From Parelaphostrongylus tenuis (Eukaryota; Nematoda; Chromadorea; Rhabditida; Metastrongylidae), in contig JAHQIW010007361.1 in assembly GCA_019055375.1 (NCBI GenBank), positions 248,001-312,000 on the forward strand: 64,000 bases of DNA. Direction: 5' to 3'. This document shows, piece by piece, positions 22,776-34,221 of this stretch; the stretch's first letter is position 1, and each line of letters opens with the position of its first letter. The notes under the pieces are model-generated. The model was not told the DNA's origin and did no database searches. It worked only from the letters and a program-made list of their open reading frames with translations. Made by a program: the position numbers and the translations under genes.

Positions 22776-25700
22776 GCGAAAAGCATCTTTACATGCGCAT
22801 GATAAAAATGAAGTGAATGGCAAATGTTAAACATAATTTTTGATCTAGAGGCTAAAGCGTTATGAATAGGTGTTTTAAAAAACAGGCGACGTGGGCTGTA
22901 GTCCGAAGTCTCAGCTTTCCAATAATTATTAACACTTCTATGAAAAATTTCTCTCCAATGAAAGAGATCGGTTTTTCATTTGTTTTCTCCTAATCAGAGA
23001 GAACCAAGAAACTTTATTAGCAATATAATTGTACATTTGCTTGATTTGTTGAACACAATGTCTTAAATTGTAATCTAATAGGTATTTAATTTTGAACTGA
23101 ATACACGTTCATCGAATCGCAAGTTGAATCGACAATTTTTCAATTTAGTTGGACTGAGAACAGAGTGAATGAATGAGACGGCTTTATGAGTGCTACACAC
23201 TTCGTTTTGTCTCAGTGAATTTGCTTAGACCTTGGCGAGGTCTCAATTCTGTTGTAATCCGGTCACTGTTTGAGAGATCACCACCGATCAACCGGCTGAT
23301 GACGCCCACCTGACGAAGGTTACTGAAGTGTGTCTACTGTTCTCAGCGAGTAATTTCAAACATCTGGAAAACTGAGCAAAATTTCTATAGTCATCTCTTC
23401 AAAAAGATTGATTTAATTGCATTCATGAAAATTTGATTATGAATGGTGATTGGAAAAAAAAGGCTATGAAACGTATGAACTGTTACAGAGTTATTACGGT
23501 TTTTTTTTTTTGCTTCAAATCGGCAATTGATCGACATCAATACTACAAACACCAATCACTAGTTAATCAGGCAGAGAAGGGAAATGAAAAAAATTCCCTT
23601 CTTCTAAAAGGCGACGATCTTATTAGTGATAATCTCAAATTGTTCTCAGATAAAATGCAACATGACAAAGTTATGATGGCACAAATGTTTGCACGTGGCG
23701 CCTAAAAATATGCTCTTCTCGTTATTTGCCCACCTCATAATCTGCAAAAAGCAGATCTTGTAAAATGGTTGTATAACTCACAGCTGGCAAAATTTTCAAT
23801 GTTAGATTGACTATAATTGATAGTAGTCAATTTTTCGCTGTGATTTTTCAACATCGTAATTTCCTATCTGAAGTAGCAGCAAAGTGATTTCTAAGGGGAG
23901 GGGGCTTCTCACGGATGTCCAGGAAGTGATGAGGTGATGAGACGACGAAGTGATGATCAGCCATTGCTGCACTAAAGGACGCCGCGTTCGTCATTTTGAT
24001 TCAGAAGCGTAGTTTTATAGCGGAACAGTTGTTCAGAACTGAAACTGTGCAAACATCGAGAGTATGACAGGACGAGACGGAGACGCAGCGTCAGAAACCA
24101 CACACAAAGCAGCTATGGCTCGTTCAACATTTCCATTGTTGAGCTTCTCTTTGCTCGAAGAAAAAGAAGGGAAAAGACACAGCGAAAACATGACGGCTTG
24201 CATATCGTTGTTGAACATCAAACAGCATCGATATACACGAACGTTGTCAAAAGCTTTTCATTAATTCATTTGCAAGCACTCTTTATACCATTTCTCTTTT
24301 CAACAACAGACAAGAGGAGATCGGATTATCTGTGATAAGTACTCTTGAAAACATTTAGCAAGGAAACGTAAGAGAATAAAGGCAACAAAGACAAAAAAAG
24401 ATGGTGATGTGAATTGCCATTCCGAAGATCCACAATCACTTCGTACTTCTGAGTGCTTTTTTTTCATAAGAATGTGACAGTTTTATGCCGTCGTATAGAT
24501 TCACAGTTGTTTTTGGCTTCATATGATACAAGCAGCTCTCTCAGTGCTTCCAGCTCATTGTGTGCCTAGTGAGAGCTTCAGCGTGGGATATCATTATAAT
24601 AGGTTGAGAAAAAAATTTCTTCACACCCGTAAAAAATCAAATTTCATGTTTGTTCCACGTCGTATCTGTCCGAATACGGTCTTTTCCGCTCAATGGAACA
24701 TTTCCTGCTCAAACGCTATTTCAAGGCAATTAATCAAGTTGGATAATCATTTCAAAAGTTTCGTTGAATCAAAGTCCAGAAAATGGCAATTTTGAGCAGA
24801 TTCGGAAGCTTACAGGTCGTTGGCAGAAGATCGTGAATGATGATGGCCTTTATTTCAAAGAGCAATTATTGTTGTTTTTAACTGAATTTATGTATGAACT
24901 TTGAAATTCCAGCAAGTGTCGGGGGTTTTCTCCTCAACCTCACACAATACTCGCATCATCAGTCGCTCGCTGGATTTGAGAACAAAATCCTCGTTTGAAA
25001 AAGCAAAGAGTGACTCTGCGCTAGAAATCGTCTTGTTTTGGAGCAAATTCAAGTTCATATTGTCTTTAAAAGCAGAGCCTCCCAGTACCCTTTAGCACTG
25101 AAAGCTCTCTTCAGTGACAGCCTTATCTGGGGAACGCTTCGATACTGCCATTTTGTCGCACAAGAAAAAAACTGAACCTGCCTAACCAGTAAATGCGAGT
25201 GAAATGTAAATCGCGCTAGAGCGGTTTTATTGACGAAGTGGGTTTATCCAAGAAAAACATGCAAAGCGAGATTAGTAAAGCTGGAATGAACGATGAGCAC
25301 CTATGAAGAGAAAAATTAAATTTTTGCAATCGATTCAGTAAAGGGGGGAAATTTTCCTTCAAGCAATATATACAACACGTAGTATTTTATAGCAAAGTTA
25401 ATAACAAAAAGAAATTTTCGGACGCTTCAATGTCCTCAAAAGTATCAGAGGTCAGTATTGCTGATGCAGCGAACTTCGTCTTCGTTTTCGAAATACGTTT
25501 TTGACTAAGTAGGTCAATCAAGTTCGTTGTCTTTTTTCAGAGGTAGGTATTTTTTTTATCAGAGATGTCTAAAAGGTTTTCGTACAACCCACAAAAGCTG
25601 ACAACTGGCTGTGGCAGGAATGTCATGGCATACTATTACAGTGTCCCAAACAAGATCATTTAGACGAAAATTCAAACCTATTTGTGTAAAGTACTAAAAT

Positions 25701-26334
25701 CTCTGAGTAGTAACCGTTCTTCTCCTGCAGTCGAAACTTGAAATTCTACATGAGTGGCTAACATAAACGAATCGAGCGAAAAAGCTTCGATCCAGACAGT
25801 ATGTGAAGTCGATTCATATAGATGAAAAACAAAATGCTTAGTATACTTTACAATCAGGCCACGAAAAGTGGTCCTAGGTTTTTCAGCAAATGAGGGAGCC
25901 GATTTCAAGCTAAACTCTCTATTCATGCCGTTGAAGTGGCCAGGTTTTCAATTACATTGAGGCTTTTGTAACTAGAAAGGTGAATCGTTTTCGTTGACAA
26001 CTACGGACACACACGTCACTGTGGATGTGTTGCATGATGGATGAAAACGTAGTGTTGAGTCAGAGGGTGTTAACCTCTCGTGAGCAGCAATGTTTTTACA
26101 AATGAGTAATGGCGGTCTGGTTATGTTAATTGACTGAGGTTAACACTATTTTCCCGAGTGACAGTGTACCAGGACACGGCAGAAAAACAGCCGACCACCG
26201 CCTGTATGGCAATGGAAACCACGAGAACGATAACGAAACATAGTACCCGGTTTATAGCCAACTTTTGTATTTTGAGAAATAAAAATTACAGTAGGTGTCT
26301 TATTCGATGAGCATTTTTTACATATTAGCAATCA
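22775..26334. other. Mostly unassigned sequence
   Basis: Apart from the mariner tail at 24725-24935, one plus-strand frame ends at 23705 with the text GDDLISDNLKLFSDKMQ. It could be a terminal exon but has no recognisable family or partner. Confidence 0.4.
24725..24935 (+). mobile_element. Mariner C-terminal relic
   Basis: The + strand reads KLDNHFKSFVESKSRKWQF, then RKLTGRWQKIVNDDGLYFKE, the end of a mariner transposase. It runs into sequence like the 3' end of the 45881-47154 element up to the CAAGTGTCGGGG stretch. The upstream part is absent. Confidence 0.6.
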
Positions 26335-26600
26335 TTCATTTACATGTGCGGCTCCCAGTGCTTCAAACATTCGATCCGTTTCGTCGCATTCACAGCTTGC
26401 TTGATAAATATGTCTTCATGATCGTCGCAGAGTAATATTCGGATATCTTGCAATCTCGAGGTTAGTCAAACTGGAGCGTTCCGCAGGGTGTTCGTTGTTT
26501 TACTGCTGAAGAAAGTTGAGGAGGGAGAGGTTTCGACCCACACTGAACCACTAACCAATCGGCCATTGCCTCCCTTTTAACTCTCATTTTGGAACATCAA
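26335..26600 (-). repeat. Dispersed repeat D
   Basis: The minus strand has CTGCGGAACGCTCCAGTTTG and CTCGAGATTGCAAGATATCC, matching the 12.7 kb copy. Confidence 0.5.
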
Positions 26601-27134
26601 AACCCTTCGAATAAGCAATTCTTTCTTCTGGTCCCACTGTGTTTGATTTGTTACATCATCCTCTCAAGCATCTACTAAGCATAAGAACTTATGTTATATT
26701 GGAAGAACATCAGCATCAAAGCAGTAAAGCTTCCTCAGATCCATAAAAACGTTTATATGCCTGGGAGGAGAACAGGGGACCACTTGAACGGTTCCCTTAT
26801 AAGGTCATGAGGAGAACCAGGCTCAATCAGGTTCCTTTGAATTCCACTGAGCTAAGAGGAAGAAAGAATTTTAGTCTACAGCATAGTCTGACTATTTATA
26901 GAAAAAAAACAGTTTTCATGTGGCGAAATGAGTGGAGGAGTGCTTAGACCTGTGTGTATGTCAGCCCTGCTTCCGAAAGTTACCTCCCACTCGGCTAAGC
27001 CATCTCCTGTAACAACAAGAATTTCTAATGAGAACTCTTCAAATTAATTGCTTGCAAGAAATATTTTCTATTTTCTCCTTGATGATGGAAGCACAGGGTC
27101 AAAGCCACTTTAAAAAAAGGTGATGTAAAGGTGA

Positions 27135-27400
27135 GCAGGAGCTATTATGGCACAGTGGTTTGGGGTGCTCTGCGTCGCACACAAGGTCGATGGTTCGATT
27201 TCTAGCTCACGACTCGCGAAGCCACATATCCCTCCGGGATCGCTAAACTTGTACCAGATTGGACGCAAACCTGTCTGGGAGGATAAGCAGCACAGACTCG
27301 ATACAGCGGGAGGCCACTGCGTGTCATTGTAAAGACAAGATACGCATTCAATCACCCCAAACGAAGTTAAAAATCGAAGCCCAATGCAAAATCAAATCGA
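27135..27400 (+). mobile_element. tRNA-derived SINE, family 1 (best copy)
   Basis: Both internal promoter boxes are present: A box TGGCACAGTGGTTTGGGG and B box GGTTCGATTTCTAGC. The body reads TCCGGGATCGC, then CTGTCTGGGAGGATAAGCAG, then CGATACAGCGGGAGGCC. The tail reads AAGACAAGATACGCATTCAA, then TCACCCCAAACGA. A diverged relative follows at 27500-27720. Confidence 0.7.
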
Positions 27401-28849
27401 GAATTGAAGAAACTGCTTGTATGCACATTAGCTTTCTCCGTTTACGATTCTGGGTCACATTCATTATTGAACGAACGATAATTCCATATTTCAGGTTACT
27501 AAGGCTCGTATAGTGCAGTTTATAGAGCGGCCTTGTAACATATACACGACTTTCGACTCGATCCCGACCCTCCAGTACGAGTTCCTTCACTGTTTAGGAG
27601 GGGAGAGATTGGTGCTGGGAGAATAGAACTACTGACTCACTATGTGTGGTGGCTACCGCAAGTCACTGTATGACCAGACGTGAATTCAAGCACCTCCACG
27701 ATACTACAAATACGGTTCGATACCACATGGTTAAATCAAAAATGATCAGTGTTCTGACCCGTGATACTGATGGAAAACTTGTTCAGTAGCTTCTTGTGTC
27801 TCACACTGTTTTAGTGACACCTACAATGAGGGCTTAGGAGCGCAGTAAAGGTACCTCTTGTTGTTAACATCCACATTAACATGTTAACATTCACAAATTC
27901 AAGTAACAATTCATTCCACGCGTTATTTCATAGATACTTATGAGAAAAAGGTGTGGAAAATACAAATGTTAGAACTGCGAAAATAACAGAACATGGCAAC
28001 GGTGATGTAAATAGAAGCGAATGAAACACAAACCTCCGACTGTATGCTAATCTCGGGTCTACTCTCAAATTTCCTAGTCAATAAACAAATATAGTCGCTT
28101 GCCAATCCAGAAATCTTGTGCATGTGACTCTATAACCATCCTTTACACATACTCGTCAAATTTGTTACCTACTAGGGAGACTCGTAGCTGTGGCCTCGTT
28201 GTGTGTGTGATATTCCACACTAAGAAAACTCGATGTTGACGTGTATTGTAAATTCAAATGAGTCATCGCAACGTTTTGGGAGCCAAGTGGGCAAAAAATT
28301 ATACACCTTCATACTTCGTGGTTTTCTGGTTGGACATACGTTTTTGTCATGACTTTTAGTAGTCATTCGGTAACTGGAAGTTGCGATTCTGACACTGGAC
28401 TTGGTATCCGAGATAAGCTTTTGCTGCGCTGTAGCAACGAAGGGAAATTTACATTTGCCTGCGAACGTATACAGTGTTTCGCATTCGTGTTGATTCAGCT
28501 TTTACGCCAAGAAGTGAAAAACGGCAATCTCAATACCCGGCTTAGTTTCTATGATGACTTTTACATTACGCTGTAGCAACGTTGAAGATAATAACAATCC
28601 ACACTTGGAGACGATATTTTACCCATGTTGTGTTTTGCATTTCATCAACTTCTCAACACTAATTTATCAACCATTGGATATCACAGATCCTGCTACTTGT
28701 AACTGAATTTAGATCACGATAGAACCTTTATACAGTGCTGTAAGAGCAAAGTAAAGATTACGTTTTGCACTTGAAGTAGCTAGGCCAATGTTTAAACTTG
28801 ATTAACGGTTTATTTGCAACATGAAATAAAAATAAATAGCCTAATGATT

Positions 28850-29165
28850 ATTTTTGAGCCATGCAGTTCCGGGGCACTAATACGTGCAATACACATGTTT
28901 CGGCCTTACAGACTCGTCATTCGCAACGTCTTCCGTCTGAGCCAATTTCTTTCGTGAGAACCTCCTTACTTATAGAAATCGCAGACGCAGTTTCCACCCA
29001 GAAGGGACTGGCTCAGACAAAAGGAATAGTGCAATTGACGAGCGCGCATGGCCAAAACACGTGCACTGCACTGTATAAGCGAGCATAACAAATTACATGC
29101 ATGAATATCAGGCATATTGAACTTTGAGCGTAGTCTTAAGAAAACGCTCGAGACGGAGGGAAAAA
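28850..29165. repeat. Foldback family A, diverged copy
   Basis: Left arm marks ACATGTTTCGGCCTTACAGA and CTCGTCATTCG are mirrored at 29035-29165 by GACGAGCGC, AAACACGTGC and TTGAGCGTAGTC. The copy is strongly diverged. Confidence 0.5.
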
Positions 29166-29364
29166 ACAGGTTTTCTACTATAAAGTAAAACTTAGGAAGT
29201 TTTCTGAAATGGAGGAGTTATCTCAAATATTATGCGAAATTGCTCTTTTTCTGAGACGATAGTTGAGATTGCTGCGCACAGCACATTGGGGAAATGCGGT
29301 TTTTGGTCTTTATTGACAACTTTTTCTCCGTTTGCAAAAAAGTATCAGATATACTCAGTGATGC

Positions 29365-29470
29365 ACAGTGATGTGCAAAACTTTCGCGTCAGCCTAAACT
29401 CGAACTCGCATTTTGTTCTATCCTCGAGCGCGTGCTCTAAACCGTTGCACTATTGACGCCCGCTTTGACA
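29365..29470 (-). mobile_element. tRNA-derived SINE, family 2
   Basis: The minus strand reads TAGTGCAACGGTTTAGAGCA (A box) and ATGCGAGTTCGAGTTTAGGC (B box), followed by TGACGCGAAAGTTTTGCACA. Confidence 0.5.
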
Positions 29471-32400
29471 CCACTCTTTCAAGTAGCCAAGTCTGATATT
29501 CTAATGCGACACAATTTTTTTTGAACGCTTATGCGCTTTTGATGCAGACATATTTATGCTCGAAGGAAGCTCAGCGTGGAACATGTTCTTTTGCTCCTAC
29601 AGCGCCTTCCGAGGACCTTTTTGGAATGAGGCTCTAACTTTAGAACTGAAAGATTTATGCTTAGAATCGGCTGCTAAAGGCTTGGTGAAAAGTCATACAC
29701 AAGCTCTAGCTAAGTGTATAGAGCTCTCTGTGTGTGAAACTCAATTTTATTTTGGTGCTATCGCGCATTGAGAAGGCTTCCTGAAAAAGCAAAAAAAAAG
29801 CCTTTAAACACCTAGGTTCAACTATCGTATAACAACTAAAAGTCTAAAAGAAAATTTCCACAAGCGATAAAGCTTGGTCCTGAAAGGGTTAATACGAGTA
29901 TGAAGTCTATCAAACAGAAATTACAGCTATAAACATGTGAGCCGTGTAATATGCAAATGCGCAGTATACTTGCAGTTGTGGCTATCTTGATATCAGTTAT
30001 ATGTAGTAGTCATAGAAAAGTTTGACGCAACTCACTCTTTTGAAATAAACGAACTAGTTTGGTATGAGCCTGATTATTTGCCTTCGGAATGATGCGGTTG
30101 ACAGAGCGCGTCTGCTATGTTCAAACTGCAAAAAATTCCCGATAATTTATAGTAAAATTGAGTGAATTAGGCAGGCGTGCTTTGTTGCCTAATTTGAGCC
30201 TCATCTATTTGGAGCTCAGTTCAGATCATCAATGAATTGTAGAATTGTGCTAAGAAACATCGCAGTGCCAAAACGGCATACACCATGAAATTGCTTTGAT
30301 GAAAGAAAGTGAGTGGAAGAAATGTTCTGGATTTTCATGAGAACGAATGATCGGAAAATTTCAGATGAAGCAATGAGTAGATTGCAGGCGGCGCGGCAGG
30401 GAGTCGCCATTATCGTGCGTTGCAATGGAAATATGGGAATTTATTTAATAATTTGAGGTACGGAGAGGATTTTATTGCGATTGAATGATGAAATATTACA
30501 GGAGAGACTACTATAAATAGTTTGTTATTAAAAGAGCCTCCATATATGAAAAAATCATCCATGTTTCAACGGTAAAACCACATAACCGTGAAAGGAGACA
30601 CATTTCCCGCTTTTGTATAATATTCGTTTCCTTCTTTTTCATCTATCTTTCTGCCGTCATTCGATAGCTCAAAAATTGGCGATTATTCTCACTAAGTTGG
30701 TTTTGTCTAAAGACTTCCATGGTGCTTTCTACTCATCAAAAAAAGATAACGTTTTGAATCAAAATTAGTTTTTTTCAACATCACAATATTATTTGCATTA
30801 CGTAGGAAAATTTTGATTACAAGGAAACAGTCACGATAAAATAGTTTGATAATGCAAAATGATGGAATGTTACAAGAGGTGTTCCTATGAAGGGTTTTAT
30901 AGTGAAGAGATTGTCCATGCATTGAAAAATCTATGCTTGAATAAGAAAACTGCTTCATTAAAGAAAGAACATTCCTTCAGCTGCCATATAACATTTTTTC
31001 ATAATTTATTGATGCTTTTACAGTCATTTGATAGATTTAAAAATGTCATTGATAGCAAGCTTTGTTCCTAAAATGAACCTTCGTACTATCATATTAAAAA
31101 AAAAGTTTCCACGTTTTGTTATCAGAGTGCGTAGTTACAAGTTGACAATGAATTTTTACTATTATAGCAAAAGTTTGATTTTAGGTAACCTTTATCGCTA
31201 CGAAAAGATAGTTTATTATTAGCAAGGTCTCTATAAACGTATTTTCAGAAGAAAAATGCCCCGTTCTCCTAAAAATCTCCACTTTCATCCCAAACTGTGT
31301 AGAGTGCAGTCGCATTCTGTAAATGTACTCCTGTTAAAATATCGAGATTCTAGTACTGTGCTCGGTTTCTAAAAGTGCGATTTAGTTATCAGGAAGAGAA
31401 TCACGTTTGACCTGACTCATTGTAATTTTCTCTAAATAATTATCTAGCATTGTTAGATAACTAGTTATAACACCATAACACCAACATCAAGACTTCATAC
31501 TCAAAATATTTAGCATTCTTCGCTCCACAGTTTTTGCAACTGGCAGCTTCGTCTGCAAAAAGCTGATCTAAGAGTTGTACCTGCCCCTTCGTACACCAGT
31601 TTTCTTGGTGTTCAATTGTAATATCGGTCATGAATAGTTCGTAGAAGTCGACTGTTCCGCTGCACGTGAGCATTCTGTCACCTTCATCACTTGTCCGTCT
31701 CTAATCAAGGGCTTAGCCTTTCAGCTGCAGCTATCCCTTCAGCATTCAAAGATGATCACTCCTCTTCCACAGTACATTGTTCGTTGACGCTCGAATCGAT
31801 ATCCAATAGCCAGCATCTGTAAGGAGTACAATGTTTTTGTTAGTGTGACCAGCTTCGTCGCCTAGCTCCTCATAGCCATGTTTCCCTATGAACGATCGAG
31901 CAGAATATTGTATATATATATATGTATATATATATGCATATATATAAGCGTACTTTTTCTACGGCTTCTACGGTCAGCAGCTTTACAACAGTCTGCAAAA
32001 ATGACCCCTCTTACATACTATTTCCTGGCCAATGTGGACGACACCCAGCGGAAGAAGTTCGGCGGTTCAGGATGTCTCTGATTCACTGTTGGTCCTCCAA
32101 TGCCACCTGCACGTGCTCTTATTGGAACCATTTGAAAAAGTGGAAACTGGAGGAGGTGCAGGAAAGTGTGTGTTAACATTCAAATGGATTGAAATACAGA
32201 GAGTAACATTCAATTGGAAAGAATATCAGAGAGCACACAAAATCCGTGAAAATGACCACAAGTAGAGCTTGCAACGACGACTAATCTCCATTGTCAATTA
32301 CATAATAGATACTAAAAAGTTATGACCTTTATAGCATTGAAATAAAAACTCCTATAATTTTGTGAGCGTGCCAGCTCCTGGAATAAGCAACTAATGGAGA

Positions 32401-33572
32401 ACTATTACGAGTTATCGATGAAGTAACATGGCATGCAACGAGCACCATCATTTTTCCCCACTGCTCCTTGTCTTGCGATTTTTAATCACCATGATAACTT
32501 TTTTGCTTCATAAGAAGTGAATGTATATGAAAACTGATTTTGATTTTGAAATGATATTTGATTTTTCAAAGCACAAACTGATAATGTGGTTAATTACTCG
32601 ACTGATTGATTGTGGTGTTATATGGAGGTAACTTGTTGTTGATAAAGTGAATGAAGAGGAATATGATTAAAATATGAATGAATATATGTAAGATGACATA
32701 AAAATGTTCAGTAACAGCTCGAAATATCACCTGTTTGTGAGTTTCTGTCTTTTACCTCCAGAATGGTGACATATGAGAAAATGTCACCATTGTTCCCCAT
32801 TAAATAGCTCTATTGTAGTCTTTTCTGTCATATCTTGCCATTTGCTGGCGATGAAATTCCCTTTAGTGCAATAGAAATCCAAATCCCTTTTTCATAAAAC
32901 TACTACATCATCTTTAAAACTGCCGCGCAGGATTTCATCGTCGTTGTCAAGCGGTTAAGAATATGTGTTGAGTAATTACAGTAGTATCCAAGTTACCAAC
33001 GCGGTCGGTCATGACACCGATTTCTCTAAATCAGGACCTAAAATAAATTGAATATCATTACCATCTTGTCATAGAGCAGTTACCATGATCTTTTGTGTTT
33101 CACCAGTCGCATTATTTCCACTATCATGTCAGCTGAGTACATGAAATTCTAATCCCTCAGTTATAGAAGATAGTTTTGGACTAATCACTAGAAAGGCAAA
33201 TGTTTAGGCGAATGCCTGGTTGATAACTAATTTTTCTGAAAAATTCCAAGCTAGTCGGCCTTTATGCTTTCATTGGAAACGTAATTTCTCTTTCAATGCT
33301 CACTTACAGAAGTGTGTACTCATCGTTTGCTCGTTTTTTATCGTTAGTGCTCATAACGATTTCTCTTATGTGTTCTGGAAATGACTGAATCAACACAAAC
33401 AAGAACGAAGCGTCAACAAATAGTACAACAAATTCGTAGAAGCACAAATATCACATTTAGCTCTCGCCTATAAATGTCGTTTCACTTAAATATCATCTTC
33501 CAAACTTTGTGAACTTAGAAAAAGTCCATGCCACCAATATTTGCACCTTCCAAATAGCCTAGCATGACTGTA
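29471..33572. other. Mostly unassigned sequence
   Basis: A minus-strand frame at 31673-31461 reads DFYELFMTDITIEH, NWCTKGQVQLLDQLF and SCKNCG, which is protein-like. 32028-32170 (+) reads SSAVQDVSDSLLVLQ and HVLLLEPFEKVE. Both may be decayed exons, and neither family is recognised. Confidence 0.35.
31910..31946 (+). repeat. TA dinucleotide repeat
   Basis: TATATATATATATGTATATA followed by TATATGCATATATATA. Confidence 0.9.
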
Positions 33573-33940
33573 TTAGGTACTCCATAAGTTTTTGCACTAG
33601 AACAATAAAAACCAAATTTATCAACCAAAAGTGATTAAAATTTCATGATTTTGGTATCGTTCAAGCTCCCATTTTCTTTTGAACATTCTGGTATACAATT
33701 CGCCTACAATTCCTCCAAGGTGTACATGTCATGAGGAAAAATTCACTTGCCACTCATGCACGAATGGAGAGTAGGAGAAAATCTTAATGATGCGGCACGC
33801 AAGATTAATGGAGCAAATTGTAAAAAATGTTTGCAAAAAAATGCGTAACTAAAAAAATCAGAACCATGCAGTTTTAATTAATTCTGGCTAATAAATTTGG
33901 TGTTCGTTTCACTGGTGACAAAACTTATGGAACGACCTAG
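33573..33940 (+). mobile_element. Short internally deleted mariner (MITE-like)
   Basis: The left terminus TTAGGTACTCCATAAGTTTT (33573) and the right terminus, read on the minus strand from 33940 as CTAGGTCGTTCCATAAGTTT, form imperfect inverted repeats of about 45 bases. The interior keeps only the start of a transposase (DAARKINGA near 33795), matching the 8570-9345 relic. Length is about 370 bases. TA precedes the left end; the right flank has diverged. Confidence 0.7.
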
Positions 33941-34209
33941 TGGTATGAATGAAAGTCGATAGAATAACGATATTGGCAAATTAACTTACTACATTACCGC
34001 CTCAAGTCATGTTTTTGTTTTTTTTTCTTGCCCGTTTATAACACCTATACCACTAATTCAAAAATGTACTATGAAATCGGCATGCAAGTTATTCACGAAA
34101 ACCTTTTTTTTCTACGTATATAGACCGCGCCATTGTTAGCATGAACTCATCAGTGGAAGCGTATAAATTTCAAATTCGCTCCACCCCACATATCACATTG
34201 TGGTGTCGG

Positions 34210-34221
34210 ATTTCTTCAGTT
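34210..34221 (+). promoter_or_regulatory. Probable trans-splice acceptor at the DEG/ENaC start
   Basis: The sequence TTTCTTCAG ends at 34219, two bases before the ATG at 34222. No upstream exon is needed for the start. In nematodes an acceptor this close to the ATG usually marks spliced-leader addition. An ordinary cis acceptor from an unseen 5' UTR exon is the alternative. Confidence 0.45.
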
